DNA from: CAZVBV01 sp964509975
GTDB lineage: Bacteria > Patescibacteriota > Gracilibacteria > UBA4473
NCBI GenBank assembly: GCA_964509975.1
Contig: CAZDZO010000011.1
Span: 1-36,123, forward strand
Direction: 5' to 3'
DNA: 36,123 nucleotides
Below, one piece after another: positions 20,337 to 27,182 of the stretch (position 1 is the stretch's first letter; each line of letters starts with the position of its first letter). The position numbers and the translations under genes are program-made. The notes beneath the pieces are model-generated. The model had not been told where the DNA came from. It saw only the letters and a program-made list of their open reading frames with translations, and did not search any database.

Positions 20337-22496
20337 CTAACACTTTGCTGTGGGGCAGGTTTTACAAGGTTTCTTTTCTGGTGTAATCGTTTTTTGTCGA
20401 CGAGAATCATGTCGATCTCGAAGTGCTTCATCTCGCCCTCCTTCAATATATCCGATTTCTTTATCACAGGTCGGACAAAAGTCGTGTTCTCCCGTTAAAT
20501 ATCCGTGTTTCGGACAAATCGAGAAGGTTGGTGTAATCGTGATGTAGGGCAATCGAAAATTCGTCAGTGCTTTTTTAACCAACATTTTACAAGCCTCAGG
20601 GCTGGAAATCCGTTCTCCCATGTAGAGGTGCAATACGGTTCCTCCTGTATATTTTGTTTGGAGTCGATCTTGAAGTTCAAGCGCTTCAAACGCATCCGCT
20701 GTAATCTCCACCGGAAGCTGAGAAGAGTTGGAATAGTACGGTGCTTCTGGAAGTCCTGCTTGGATAATTCCTTTGAATCGTTTTTGATCTTCTTTCGCAA
20801 ACCGATACGTCGTTCCTTCTGCTGGAGTTGCTTCAAGGTTGTAAAGATTTCCTGTTTCCTTCTGAAATTCTGCCAATTTATTTCTCATAAAAATAAGAGT
20901 TTCTTCCGCAAAGTTCTGTCCCCACTCGTCTGCAATGGAGTGTTTATCATCGGTGAAATTTCGGATTGCTTCATTAAGTCCATTAATTCCAATAGTAGAG
21001 AAGTGGCTATTCAGTGTTCCCAAATACCGCTTTGTGTACGGAAAAAGTCCGCGATCAATCCACGTCTGCACTTCTTTTCGTTTGAGCTCGAGAGAGATTT
21101 TTGCCAATTCCATCAGGTGTCCAATTCTTTCCAGGAAGGCCTCTTTGTCACCTTTGTGTTGGAATCCAATTCGCGGAGTACTGACCGTCACCACTCCAAT
21201 TGATCCTGTCATTTCCGCTGACCCAAAGAGCCCCCCTCCACGTTTGAGGAGTTCATTCAAATCGAGTTGTAATCGACAACACATGGATCGGACATGACCG
21301 GGATCAAGATCTGAATTGATGAAATTTTGGAAATACGGCATTCCATATTTTGCCGTCATTTCAAATAATGATTTCGTGTTTTCATTCTCCCAATCAAAAT
21401 CCTTGGTAATATTGTAGGTCGGAATCGGAAACGTAAACACTCGCCCCTTCGAGTCTCCTGCCGTCATCACTTCGATGTAGGCTTTGTTAATAATGTCCAT
21501 CTCTGGTTGCAATTCTCCGAACGTATAGTCGAAGTATTTCCCCCCTAACTTGAGTCGTTTTGATTGCAAGTCTTCTGGACATACCCAGTCGAGAGTGATG
21601 TTAGTAAAGGGAGTTTGTGTTCCCCATCGTGAAGGCACGTTGAGATTAAAAACAAATGACTGCATGTTTTGCAATACGTAGTCGTAAGTTTTGTCAGCAA
21701 TGTACGCTGTTTTCTTTTTTTCTGTTGGGAAAATCATCTTGTATTCATCTACCTCTTTTTCCATTTTCAATTCATACTTCTTTACGAATGGTGCCATATA
21801 GGTATCAAAACTTGAAAATGCTTGAGCTCCTGCCCACTCATTTTGCAAAGTTCCGAGAAAATTCACCATTTGACTCACCGCTGTTGAAAGGTGCTTCGGA
21901 GGGTCTGATTCTGTTTTATCTGGCACTCCGTTAAAACCTTCCTCAAGAAGAACTCGCAAACTCCATCCTGCACAATATCCAGAGAACATATCTAAATCGT
22001 GGATATGCATATCTCCGTTTCGATGAGCATCTCCTACCGCTTGTGGGTAAATGTGTGAGAGCCAGTAATTGGCCGTCACCTTTCCGGACGTATTGAGAAT
22101 CATTCCTCCGAGGGAATAGCCTTGGTTTGAGTTCGCGTTTACCCGCCAATCGAGTTTATTCAAATATTCTTTAATCGTATTTTCTACAGACACCACAACT
22201 TGTTTGTCGCTTCGTGATTGGGCTCGTTTTTCTCGGTAAAGAATGTATGACTTCGCCGTTACGGCGTGCCCTCCTTCAATCAAAACTTTTTCCACGGTAT
22301 CTTGAATTTCTTCAACCGTAGGAATCTTGTCTTTAAACAATTTATCCAAAAGCTTAATCACATCTTGTGCAATTTTATGGGCCAACACTTCATCTGTTCC
22401 TCCAATTTCTTTGGCAGCGGCAAATATCGCTTTACCAATTTTTTCTGGTTTAAAGTCTACAATCTCACCCGTACGTTTTTGAACCTTGAAAATCAT
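20337..22496 (-). CDS. nrdD: Anaerobic ribonucleoside-triphosphate reductase, catalytic part lacking the glycyl-radical end
   Basis: This 719-residue protein converts NTPs to dNTPs in class III reduction. An ATP-cone lies at about 1-95 (FKVQKRTGEIVDFKPEKIGK, then KAIFAAAKEI), which would regulate activity. The barrel contains the expected Cys-containing segments DMFSGYCAGWSLRVLLEEGF and DPGHVRSMCCRLQLDLNELL. The C-terminus has a zinc ribbon (CPKHGYLTGEHDFCPTC) and ends in CKTCPTAKC. Normal NrdD then continues into a glycyl-radical loop; here the protein stops at TAG (20339-20337), and that loop is encoded by the next gene. Two NrdR boxes and a promoter lie upstream. Start ATG at 22496. Confidence 0.95.
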   Translation of the reverse strand: MIFKVQKRTGEIVDFKPEKIGKAIFAAAKEIGGTDEVLAHKIAQDVIKLLDKLFKDKIPTVEEIQDTVEKVLIEGGHAVTAKSYILYREKRAQSRSDKQVVVSVENTIKEYLNKLDWRVNANSNQGYSLGGMILNTSGKVTANYWLSHIYPQAVGDAHRNGDMHIHDLDMFSGYCAGWSLRVLLEEGFNGVPDKTESDPPKHLSTAVSQMVNFLGTLQNEWAGAQAFSSFDTYMAPFVKKYELKMEKEVDEYKMIFPTEKKKTAYIADKTYDYVLQNMQSFVFNLNVPSRWGTQTPFTNITLDWVCPEDLQSKRLKLGGKYFDYTFGELQPEMDIINKAYIEVMTAGDSKGRVFTFPIPTYNITKDFDWENENTKSLFEMTAKYGMPYFQNFINSDLDPGHVRSMCCRLQLDLNELLKRGGGLFGSAEMTGSIGVVTVSTPRIGFQHKGDKEAFLERIGHLMELAKISLELKRKEVQTWIDRGLFPYTKRYLGTLNSHFSTIGINGLNEAIRNFTDDKHSIADEWGQNFAEETLIFMRNKLAEFQKETGNLYNLEATPAEGTTYRFAKEDQKRFKGIIQAGLPEAPYYSNSSQLPVEITADAFEALELQDRLQTKYTGGTVLHLYMGERISSPEACKMLVKKALTNFRLPYITITPTFSICPKHGYLTGEHDFCPTCDKEIGYIEGGRDEALRDRHDSRRQKTITPEKKPCKTCPTAKC

Positions 22497-22601
22497 CGTG
22501 TTAAAAAAGTTTTTAAAAAATAAGAAACAAAAATACCGATTCCACCCTTCTTTTTTTCATATATCGCTTTTGAATTCACTCACAAAGCCATTTCCCTGAA
22601 A

Positions 22602-22617
22602 CCACAACATATTGTGG
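22602..22617. promoter_or_regulatory. NrdR box 1 (downstream of the nrd -10)
   Basis: CCACAACATATTGTGG fits the NrdR consensus acaCwAtATaTwGtgt at nearly every conserved position. It covers the likely transcription start, and its centre is 33 bp from that of box 2 (three helical turns). Confidence 0.75.
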
Positions 22618-22627
22618 GTGGACGACC

Positions 22628-22656
22628 ACCATATGCCCTATATATTGTGGAGTCAA
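22628..22656 (-). promoter_or_regulatory. Promoter of the nrd operon
   Basis: On the minus strand: -35 TTGACT (22656-22651), 17-bp spacer, -10 TATGGT (22633-22628). NrdR box 2 fills the spacer and box 1 lies on the start site, a classic repression layout. The leader to the nrdD ATG would be about 125 nt. Confidence 0.6.
22635..22650. promoter_or_regulatory. NrdR box 2 (within the nrd promoter spacer)
   Basis: GCCCTATATATTGTGG matches the CwAtATaTwGtg core of the NrdR consensus without mismatch. It lies between the -35 and -10 elements. Confidence 0.75.
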
Positions 22657-22770
22657 CAAAAATACTAAAAAAGAAGTTGTGGGGAATTGGGAAAGATTTT
22701 GTTGTAATATTTCTTCTGTAATTGCAATGTTATTGCAGTTTCTTTTTTACAATACTTTCAACCAAACACC

Positions 22771-22870
22771 GTCGTTCTGGACTTGATCCAGAATCCATTA
22801 TGGAAGTTGCTAATGGATCCCAAAATAAACTTGCCTACCGGCAGGCAGGTTCGGGAAGACGGGATAAAAA
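22771..22870. repeat. REP-like composite downstream of glmS and upstream of nrd
   Basis: It begins with GTCGTTCTGGACTTGATCCA, a hairpin (TCTGGA/TCCAGA) with flanks like the 27-bp REP family. Next comes ATCCATTA (22793-22800)/TAATGGAT (22812-22819), then CCTACCGGCAGGCAGG. It probably separates the glmS and nrd transcripts. Confidence 0.6.
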
Positions 22871-22882
22871 AATCCCAAATCG

Positions 22883-22901
22883 AAAATCGGCAATCGAAAA
22901 T
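22883..22901. repeat. Inverted copy of the GATTTTCGATTGCCGATTTT repeat
   Basis: AAAATCGGCAATCGAAAAT matches 19 bases of the repeat found at 7600-7619 and 24741-24760. It lies just after the glmS stop, so glmS has a copy on both sides. Confidence 0.65.
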
Positions 22902-22923
22902 AAAATAGGAAATTTTCAATTTC

Positions 22924-24690
22924 CTATTTGACTGTCACACTCTTCGCCAAATTCCTCGGCATATCGGGATCGAGTCCTCGCAAAATAGCGAGATGGTACG
23001 CAAGAATTTGCACCGGAATAATGGAGGCGATAGCTTGCGCACCATTACAATCAGGAACTTTTAACCATTGATCGAAGACATCTTTTCTTTCGCTCGATAT
23101 TCCAATAATAACAGCTCCTCTCGCTTTTAATTCTGTCGCATTTGAAATTGTTTCTTGGTCATCTCCGAGCACGAGACATGGTGTCCCTTCTTCAATAAGG
23201 GCAATCGGACCGTGCTTCAATTCCCCTGCTGCAAACCCTTGTGCATGAATGTAAGAAACTTCCTGAATCTTAATTGCCGCTTCGAGCGCCATTGGAAAAA
23301 GTGCCCCCCGTCCAATAATAAAAAGGTTGTCTTTTTTAACAATTGTCTGAGCCACCTCTCTAATACGATCTTCATATCGAGGATTGAGCATATCGTTAAT
23401 ACTCGCCGCAGTTGAGCGTAGAATGTGTCGTCCAATGTTTATGGAATTAATATCCGCATGTGCAAGGAGAAAGAGGAGCGCCATTTGCGCTGTTGCGGCT
23501 TTCGTTGAAGCCACTGCTTTTTCTGGTCCAGCATTAATTGGTAGGTGAACATCTGCCATTCGGGCAATTGAGGAACTTTCGACATTCGTGAGGGCCAGGA
23601 TTTTGGCACCTTGTTTCTGTCCACGCTCGAGAATTTCAAGCACGTCCGCCGTTTCTCCTGATTGAGAAACAGCAATAATGGCTGTCTTCTCATTTACGAA
23701 TCGCTCAAAGCTCGGCATCTCGGATGCCGGTACGACATTGATTTTTCGTCCACGAATTTCTGCAAAGAAATATTCCGCTGCCATCGCTGCCTTGTGTGCC
23801 GTTCCGCACGCTACAAAGTAGGCTCCGTTTGCTTCTTGGAGTAATTGAGCTGCCTTCAAGAGTTTCCCATCTTCATGATTTATGGCTCTGGTGATCGTAT
23901 CTTTTTGGTCAAAGATTTCTTTAATCATAAAGTGTGGCCATTCTCCTTTTTCCGCTTCTTCTACTTTCCAAGACACTTCAATATTTCGTTTTTCAATTTT
24001 CTCGCCTGTTCGGAGATTGGAAAATTCTGCTTTTCCATCTTGGATGTACACCATTTCATCGTCGTCGAGATAATTCACGACGTTTGTTTTTTCAAGGAAT
24101 GCGGGAATATCTGAAGCAATAAATGTTTCATGTTCTCCTCGTCCGACAATCAGTGGTGATCCTCGACGCGCAGCAAAAACCCCTTCCACGCCCTCGATCA
24201 TGACAAGGATTCCAAATCGTCCTTCGATATTTTTGCAAGTATGACGAATCGCCTCTTCTACATCTTTTCTCTTTAATTCTTCGACTCTTTGACTCTTTAA
24301 CTTGTCGTTGATCATAACAGCAATCACTTCCGTATCCGTTTCTGATTTAAAATTTCCTCCTACTTTTTTCTTCCAGTCAGAATAATTTTCAAAAATTCCG
24401 TTATGCACTAGTGTCACTTTGCCCACTTGATGCGGGTGCGCATTTTCTTTTGTTACACCACCATGGGTCGCCCATCGAGAATGTCCCATGGCTTCTATTC
24501 CATCAGGAAAATCTCGCGTGACATCAGAAATTTTCCCGACTTCTTTGTCGACAAAGACCCTTCCGTTTTCGGCTGTTCGAACTGCGATCCCCCAAGAATC
24601 ATATCCGCGATATTCAAGTTTCTTCAGTCCCTTGAGCACAAAAGATCCTGCATTTTGAGACTCCCCGGAAACGGCAAAAATGCCACACAT
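22924..24690 (-). CDS. glmS: Glutamine-fructose-6-phosphate aminotransferase (isomerizing)
   Basis: This 588-residue enzyme makes glucosamine-6-phosphate from fructose-6-phosphate and glutamine, the first step toward UDP-GlcNAc and peptidoglycan. The N-terminal glutaminase uses Cys2 (MCGIFAVSG), followed by GYDSWG and HSRWATHGG. Two SIS sugar-binding domains follow, with GTAHKAAMAAEYFF and SQSGETADVLEIL in the first and RGALFPMALEAAIKIQEVSY in the second. The C-terminus PRNLAKSVTVK is canonical. About ten extra residues (SQRVEELKRK, about 125-140) occur in the glutaminase domain and coincide with a dispersed repeat. No glmS ribozyme-like leader is apparent. It is divergent from rpsP. Confidence 0.95.
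   Translation of the reverse strand: MCGIFAVSGESQNAGSFVLKGLKKLEYRGYDSWGIAVRTAENGRVFVDKEVGKISDVTRDFPDGIEAMGHSRWATHGGVTKENAHPHQVGKVTLVHNGIFENYSDWKKKVGGNFKSETDTEVIAVMINDKLKSQRVEELKRKDVEEAIRHTCKNIEGRFGILVMIEGVEGVFAARRGSPLIVGRGEHETFIASDIPAFLEKTNVVNYLDDDEMVYIQDGKAEFSNLRTGEKIEKRNIEVSWKVEEAEKGEWPHFMIKEIFDQKDTITRAINHEDGKLLKAAQLLQEANGAYFVACGTAHKAAMAAEYFFAEIRGRKINVVPASEMPSFERFVNEKTAIIAVSQSGETADVLEILERGQKQGAKILALTNVESSSIARMADVHLPINAGPEKAVASTKAATAQMALLFLLAHADINSINIGRHILRSTAASINDMLNPRYEDRIREVAQTIVKKDNLFIIGRGALFPMALEAAIKIQEVSYIHAQGFAAGELKHGPIALIEEGTPCLVLGDDQETISNATELKARGAVIIGISSERKDVFDQWLKVPDCNGAQAIASIIPVQILAYHLAILRGLDPDMPRNLAKSVTVK
24271..24305. repeat. Dispersed repeat in frame inside glmS
   Basis: Units such as CTTTAATTCTTCGACTCTTT and GACTCTTTAACTT match the intergenic series at 7619-7666. 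Read on the coding strand, it adds the charged residues around KLKSQRVEELKRKD. Confidence 0.6.
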
Positions 24691-24958
24691 CGGGGGCGAT
24701 TATTAATGAAAAATGAAGAATTTACAACCATTCAATTTGCGATTTTCGATTGCCGATTTTACAACTCACTTCCCGCTCTTTTTGCAATTATTCCATAAAT
24801 ACACAGATACTTCGCTGGTTTCTCTCTTTTTCAAAGAGAGAAACCTTCCGAGTATGAATTGTGAATTTTATCAAAGATACCGAGAGGATATGAGTTGTTT
24901 TTAATCTTTTTAACTCGTTAACTTGTAGACTCGTAGACTTATCGACTTATAAATGAAT
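24691..24958. other. Intergenic region between glmS and rpsP, with repeats
   Basis: It holds the 20-mer GATTTTCGATTGCCGATTTT (24741-24760), a perfect 13-bp hairpin (24817-24845) and CTCGTAGAC-type units (24912-24950) like those before the Cys-rich genes. I could not find a convincing promoter for glmS. Confidence 0.5.
24817..24845. repeat. Perfect 13-bp hairpin
   Basis: GGTTTCTCTCTTT (24817-24829), loop TTC, AAAGAGAGAAACC (24833-24845). No T-run follows on the plus strand. On the minus strand it lies in the glmS upstream region, so it may be a leader structure or a repeat. Confidence 0.6.
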
Positions 24959-24986
24959 TTGACAGAAAATCGGTTTTCACTACACT
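24959..24986 (+). promoter_or_regulatory. Promoter of the rpsP-khpA-comF operon
   Basis: TTGACA (24959-24964), 16 bp, TACACT (24981-24986). Start near 24993 gives a leader of about 28 nt, which carries the SD-like AAGGA at 25011-25015. Confidence 0.7.
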
Positions 24987-25020
24987 CGCTCCGCTTTATA
25001 CCTGACTAACAAGGAATAAT

Positions 25021-25566
25021 ATGTTAATGATTCGATTCGTTCGTGTGGGACGCAAAAACCAAGCGTACTTCCACCTCGTTGTAGCTGAAAAGGCTCGTGC
25101 TGTTCAGAAAAAAATTATTGAAAAACTTGGACACCTCTCTCCCCATGTAAACAAGGGTGAAGGAGAATTCATATTTGATGCTGATCGTATCAAACACTAC
25201 ATCTCAAACGGAGCACAAATGTCTCAAACAGCTGCTCGAATTTTGACAAAAAATGGTTTTAAGGAAGCGGGCGCATTTGTGGTTGCACGTGCAACAAAAC
25301 CAAAACGAACACCTGCTCCAACCGAAGCTCCAGTGACTGAAGAAACGCCAGCTGAAGAAGTTGCTGAAACTTCAGTAGAAGAAACAACAAAATCCCCTAC
25401 TGAAGAGAGTGAAAAAGAGGTTACAGATAAAGAAGAAAAAACCGAAGAAGCTCCAGCCGAAACTGAAGCACCTGCAGAAGAAGAGAAAAAAGACGAAGAA
25501 GTGAAAGAAGGGGAACCAAAAGAAGAAACTCCTGAAGAAACAAAAGAGGAAGAAAAAGCTGAATAA
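25021..25566 (+). CDS. rpsP: 30S ribosomal protein S16 with a long acidic tail
   Basis: The first about 85 residues are a normal S16, with IRFVRVGRKNQAYFHLVVAE, DADRIKHYISNGAQMSQTAA and RILTKNGF. S16 is an early 16S rRNA-binding protein. The remaining roughly 90 residues are a Glu/Pro/Thr-rich tail (repeats like EETPAEE and EAPAETEAPAEEEKKDEE), low complexity and strongly acidic. Total is 181 residues versus about 80-90 in most bacteria. SD-like AAGGA lies five bases before the ATG at 25021. A second ATG two codons later is possible but worse spaced. khpA follows after 26 bp, the usual rpsP-khpA arrangement. Confidence 0.95.
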   Translation: MLMIRFVRVGRKNQAYFHLVVAEKARAVQKKIIEKLGHLSPHVNKGEGEFIFDADRIKHYISNGAQMSQTAARILTKNGFKEAGAFVVARATKPKRTPAPTEAPVTEETPAEEVAETSVEETTKSPTEESEKEVTDKEEKTEEAPAETEAPAEEEKKDEEVKEGEPKEETPEETKEEEKAE

Positions 25567-25592
25567 TCAGCGTTATTCGTAACTTTTTACTT

Positions 25593-25853
25593 ATGTCTAC
25601 AGACTCAAACACTCTCGATTTTGTTCGATACGTTCTCGAACAAGTTTGTCAGCACAAATCAGATATTGCTGTTGAGCAAACCGAAGACTCCATTGGAACA
25701 TTAATCTCCGTATCTGTTCACGAAGAAGATATGGGAAAATTAATTGGAAAAGGAGGGAAAACAATTTCAGCTCTTCGTCTTCTTGTTAGAGCGATGGGAG
25801 CTCGGGATAACGCGAAAATTAATTTGAAAGTTCTCGAACCTGTGGCAGAATAA
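25593..25853 (+). CDS. khpA: KH-domain RNA-binding protein KhpA
   Basis: This 86-residue single KH-domain protein (YlqC/KhpA type) is a general RNA-binding protein that in Firmicutes partners KhpB and affects division and translation. The KH signature is at residues 50-60: LIGKGGKTISAL, with the GxxG loop G52-K-G-G55. The flanking DFVRYVLEQV and ISVSVHEEDM match the family. Its position directly after rpsP is the conserved order. The pilin-like gene begins 4 bp after its stop. Confidence 0.93.
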   Translation: MSTDSNTLDFVRYVLEQVCQHKSDIAVEQTEDSIGTLISVSVHEEDMGKLIGKGGKTISALRLLVRAMGARDNAKINLKVLEPVAE

Positions 25854-25857
25854 TCAC

Positions 25858-26385
25858 ATGGGAGATGATTATGTCGTACCTCCGGTTCACTATGAAGGAG
25901 CTCTACAAGCTGTAGACCCTGTCACTATTCCCGCTACAACAGGCATTCCTGCCCCTTATCCAATAGAGGCCGTTGATCTTGGTTTGCGTGCAAATGAGTT
26001 TGGTGGCGCACTCATAACGATGAATAATTTCACGGTTTTAGAACTCGTGCAAATGTTTATTGTCTACGCGTTTATCATCGCAGGAGCACTTTCTGCAATC
26101 TTTATTTTTGTCGGTGGAGTTTCCTTTATCCTCTCGGGAGGAAATGATGAAAAAATTAAAAGCGCGGTCAATACAATCCGATATTCTATCGTAGGGTTGA
26201 TTGTAACAGTGCTTAGCTTCACCTTTATTATGATTGTGGGACGAATCTTCGGACTGAATCTCCTTGATTACATTTCTTACGATCAGATCAAATGTTCGAT
26301 TAATAGACTCGTAGAATTTGGGGAAGATCCGACAGACAATTCTTGTAATCAAATTAATCTCTCTCCTCAAAATTTTCGTCGATAA
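25858..26385 (+). CDS. Small membrane protein resembling T4SS/VirB2-type pilin
   Basis: This 175-residue protein starts MGDDYVVPPVHYEG. After a roughly 60-residue soluble, proline-rich N-terminus come two hydrophobic helices (about 65-92, MFIVYAFIIAGALSAIFIFV, then GGVSFILSG; and about 105-130, YSIVGLIVTVLSFTFIMIVG) around a short charged loop NDEKIKSAVNT. That GGNDEKIK..NTI..S..GL pattern is what I associate with the T4SS-pilin/TrbC-VirB2-like proteins of Patescibacteria. A short C-terminal tail has two Cys. No signal peptide is obvious, so the assignment rests on topology and this loop. It lies between khpA and comF with 4 and 3 bp spacers. Whether it forms a pilus, a pore or something else is not known. 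Confidence 0.6.
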   Translation: MGDDYVVPPVHYEGALQAVDPVTIPATTGIPAPYPIEAVDLGLRANEFGGALITMNNFTVLELVQMFIVYAFIIAGALSAIFIFVGGVSFILSGGNDEKIKSAVNTIRYSIVGLIVTVLSFTFIMIVGRIFGLNLLDYISYDQIKCSINRLVEFGEDPTDNSCNQINLSPQNFRR

Positions 26386-26388
26386 ACG

Positions 26389-27063
26389 ATGATTAATTCT
26401 TTTTTTGAAGAACTTCGAATCCGGCGACGGGAAGGTTTGTCTATGTTTTTCCCCCAAAAATGTCTTGCTTGTCGAAAGGAGGGACACTATCTCTGTGCGA
26501 AACATGATGCCCTTCCCTCAGCTCCAAGGAATGAGGTTGTTTTTTCACACATTGATCACGTGCAAGCCTGTACTGCCTACTATCACGTCATGAGCAAGAA
26601 GGTTGTGGAATACTTAAAGTTCCGAGGATTTCAGTCAGTAGGGACACTTATGGCAAAGAAAATGATTGCAGAAATTCCCTATTCTTTTTGGCACAATGCG
26701 GTACTCATCCCAGTACCACTTCATTGGACAAGGAAATTTTGGCGAGGTTTTAATCAGGCAGATATTTTGGCTCGAGAAATACAAAAACTCGTCCCCGAAA
26801 TCACCCTTTCCCACGATCTCAAGAGAATAAAAAGAACGAGTCAGCAGGCAAAACTTTCAAAAACAGATCGCGTAAAAAATATGCAAGATGTTTTTATATG
26901 GAAATCAAAAAAATCTGTCCCGGCAAGGGTTATTCTTATTGATGACGTGGTCGCGAGTGGATCAACGCTGGATTCTGCGGGAGAGGTTTTGAAAAAAGCG
27001 GGCGTCAAAACTGTTGACGCAGTGGTGTTTGCAAGAGGGGGAGGGAGAACAATGAATAATTAA
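26389..27063 (+). CDS. comF: ComF family phosphoribosyltransferase-like protein
   Basis: This 224-residue protein has an N-terminal zinc-finger-like pair (KCLACRKEGHYLC, C25/C28/C36). Its C-terminal PRPP-binding phosphoribosyltransferase fold ends in VILIDDVVASGSTLDSAGEV, the PRPP loop. LIPVPLHWTRKFWRGFNQAD and SQQAKLSKTDRVKNMQDVF are classic ComF motifs. ComF is needed for single-strand DNA uptake in naturally competent bacteria. In the same operon with a pilin-like protein it points to DNA uptake, but no ComEC or ComEA is in the window. Confidence 0.93.
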   Translation: MINSFFEELRIRRREGLSMFFPQKCLACRKEGHYLCAKHDALPSAPRNEVVFSHIDHVQACTAYYHVMSKKVVEYLKFRGFQSVGTLMAKKMIAEIPYSFWHNAVLIPVPLHWTRKFWRGFNQADILAREIQKLVPEITLSHDLKRIKRTSQQAKLSKTDRVKNMQDVFIWKSKKSVPARVILIDDVVASGSTLDSAGEVLKKAGVKTVDAVVFARGGGRTMNN

Positions 27064-27085
27064 AAATTAAGAATGAATGATGCAA

Positions 27086-27105
27086 CCCACAGCTTTAGCC
27101 GTGGG
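27086..27105. repeat. Hairpin after comF resembling IS200/IS605-type ends
   Basis: CCCACAGCTTTAGCCGTGGG has an 8-bp stem with one mismatch and a TTTA loop. It is the type of hairpin found at the ends of IS200/IS605 elements and near RAYT genes. No transposase is adjacent, so a solo repeat or weak terminator is likely. A direct ATTAATC repeat follows at about 27151-27168. Confidence 0.5.
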
Positions 27106-27182
27106 CCCTTTAAAACCTCGCCTCTTTTTCCCGTTCTGAAAATATTGCTCATTAATCATTAATCATTAATAATTATAAACAC

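Noticed and set aside
20303..20467. Longer version of the glycyl-radical ORF overlapping nrdD
   Set aside because: The extra residues are an out-of-frame reading of nrdD; domain homology begins after the ATG at 20302.
24691..25020. glmS ribozyme or riboswitch upstream of glmS
   Set aside because: Only a simple hairpin and dispersed repeats are visible; no conserved ribozyme core could be recognised.
27086..27105. Complete IS200/IS605 element after comF
   Set aside because: Only a hairpin resembling an element end is present; there is no transposase or second end nearby.
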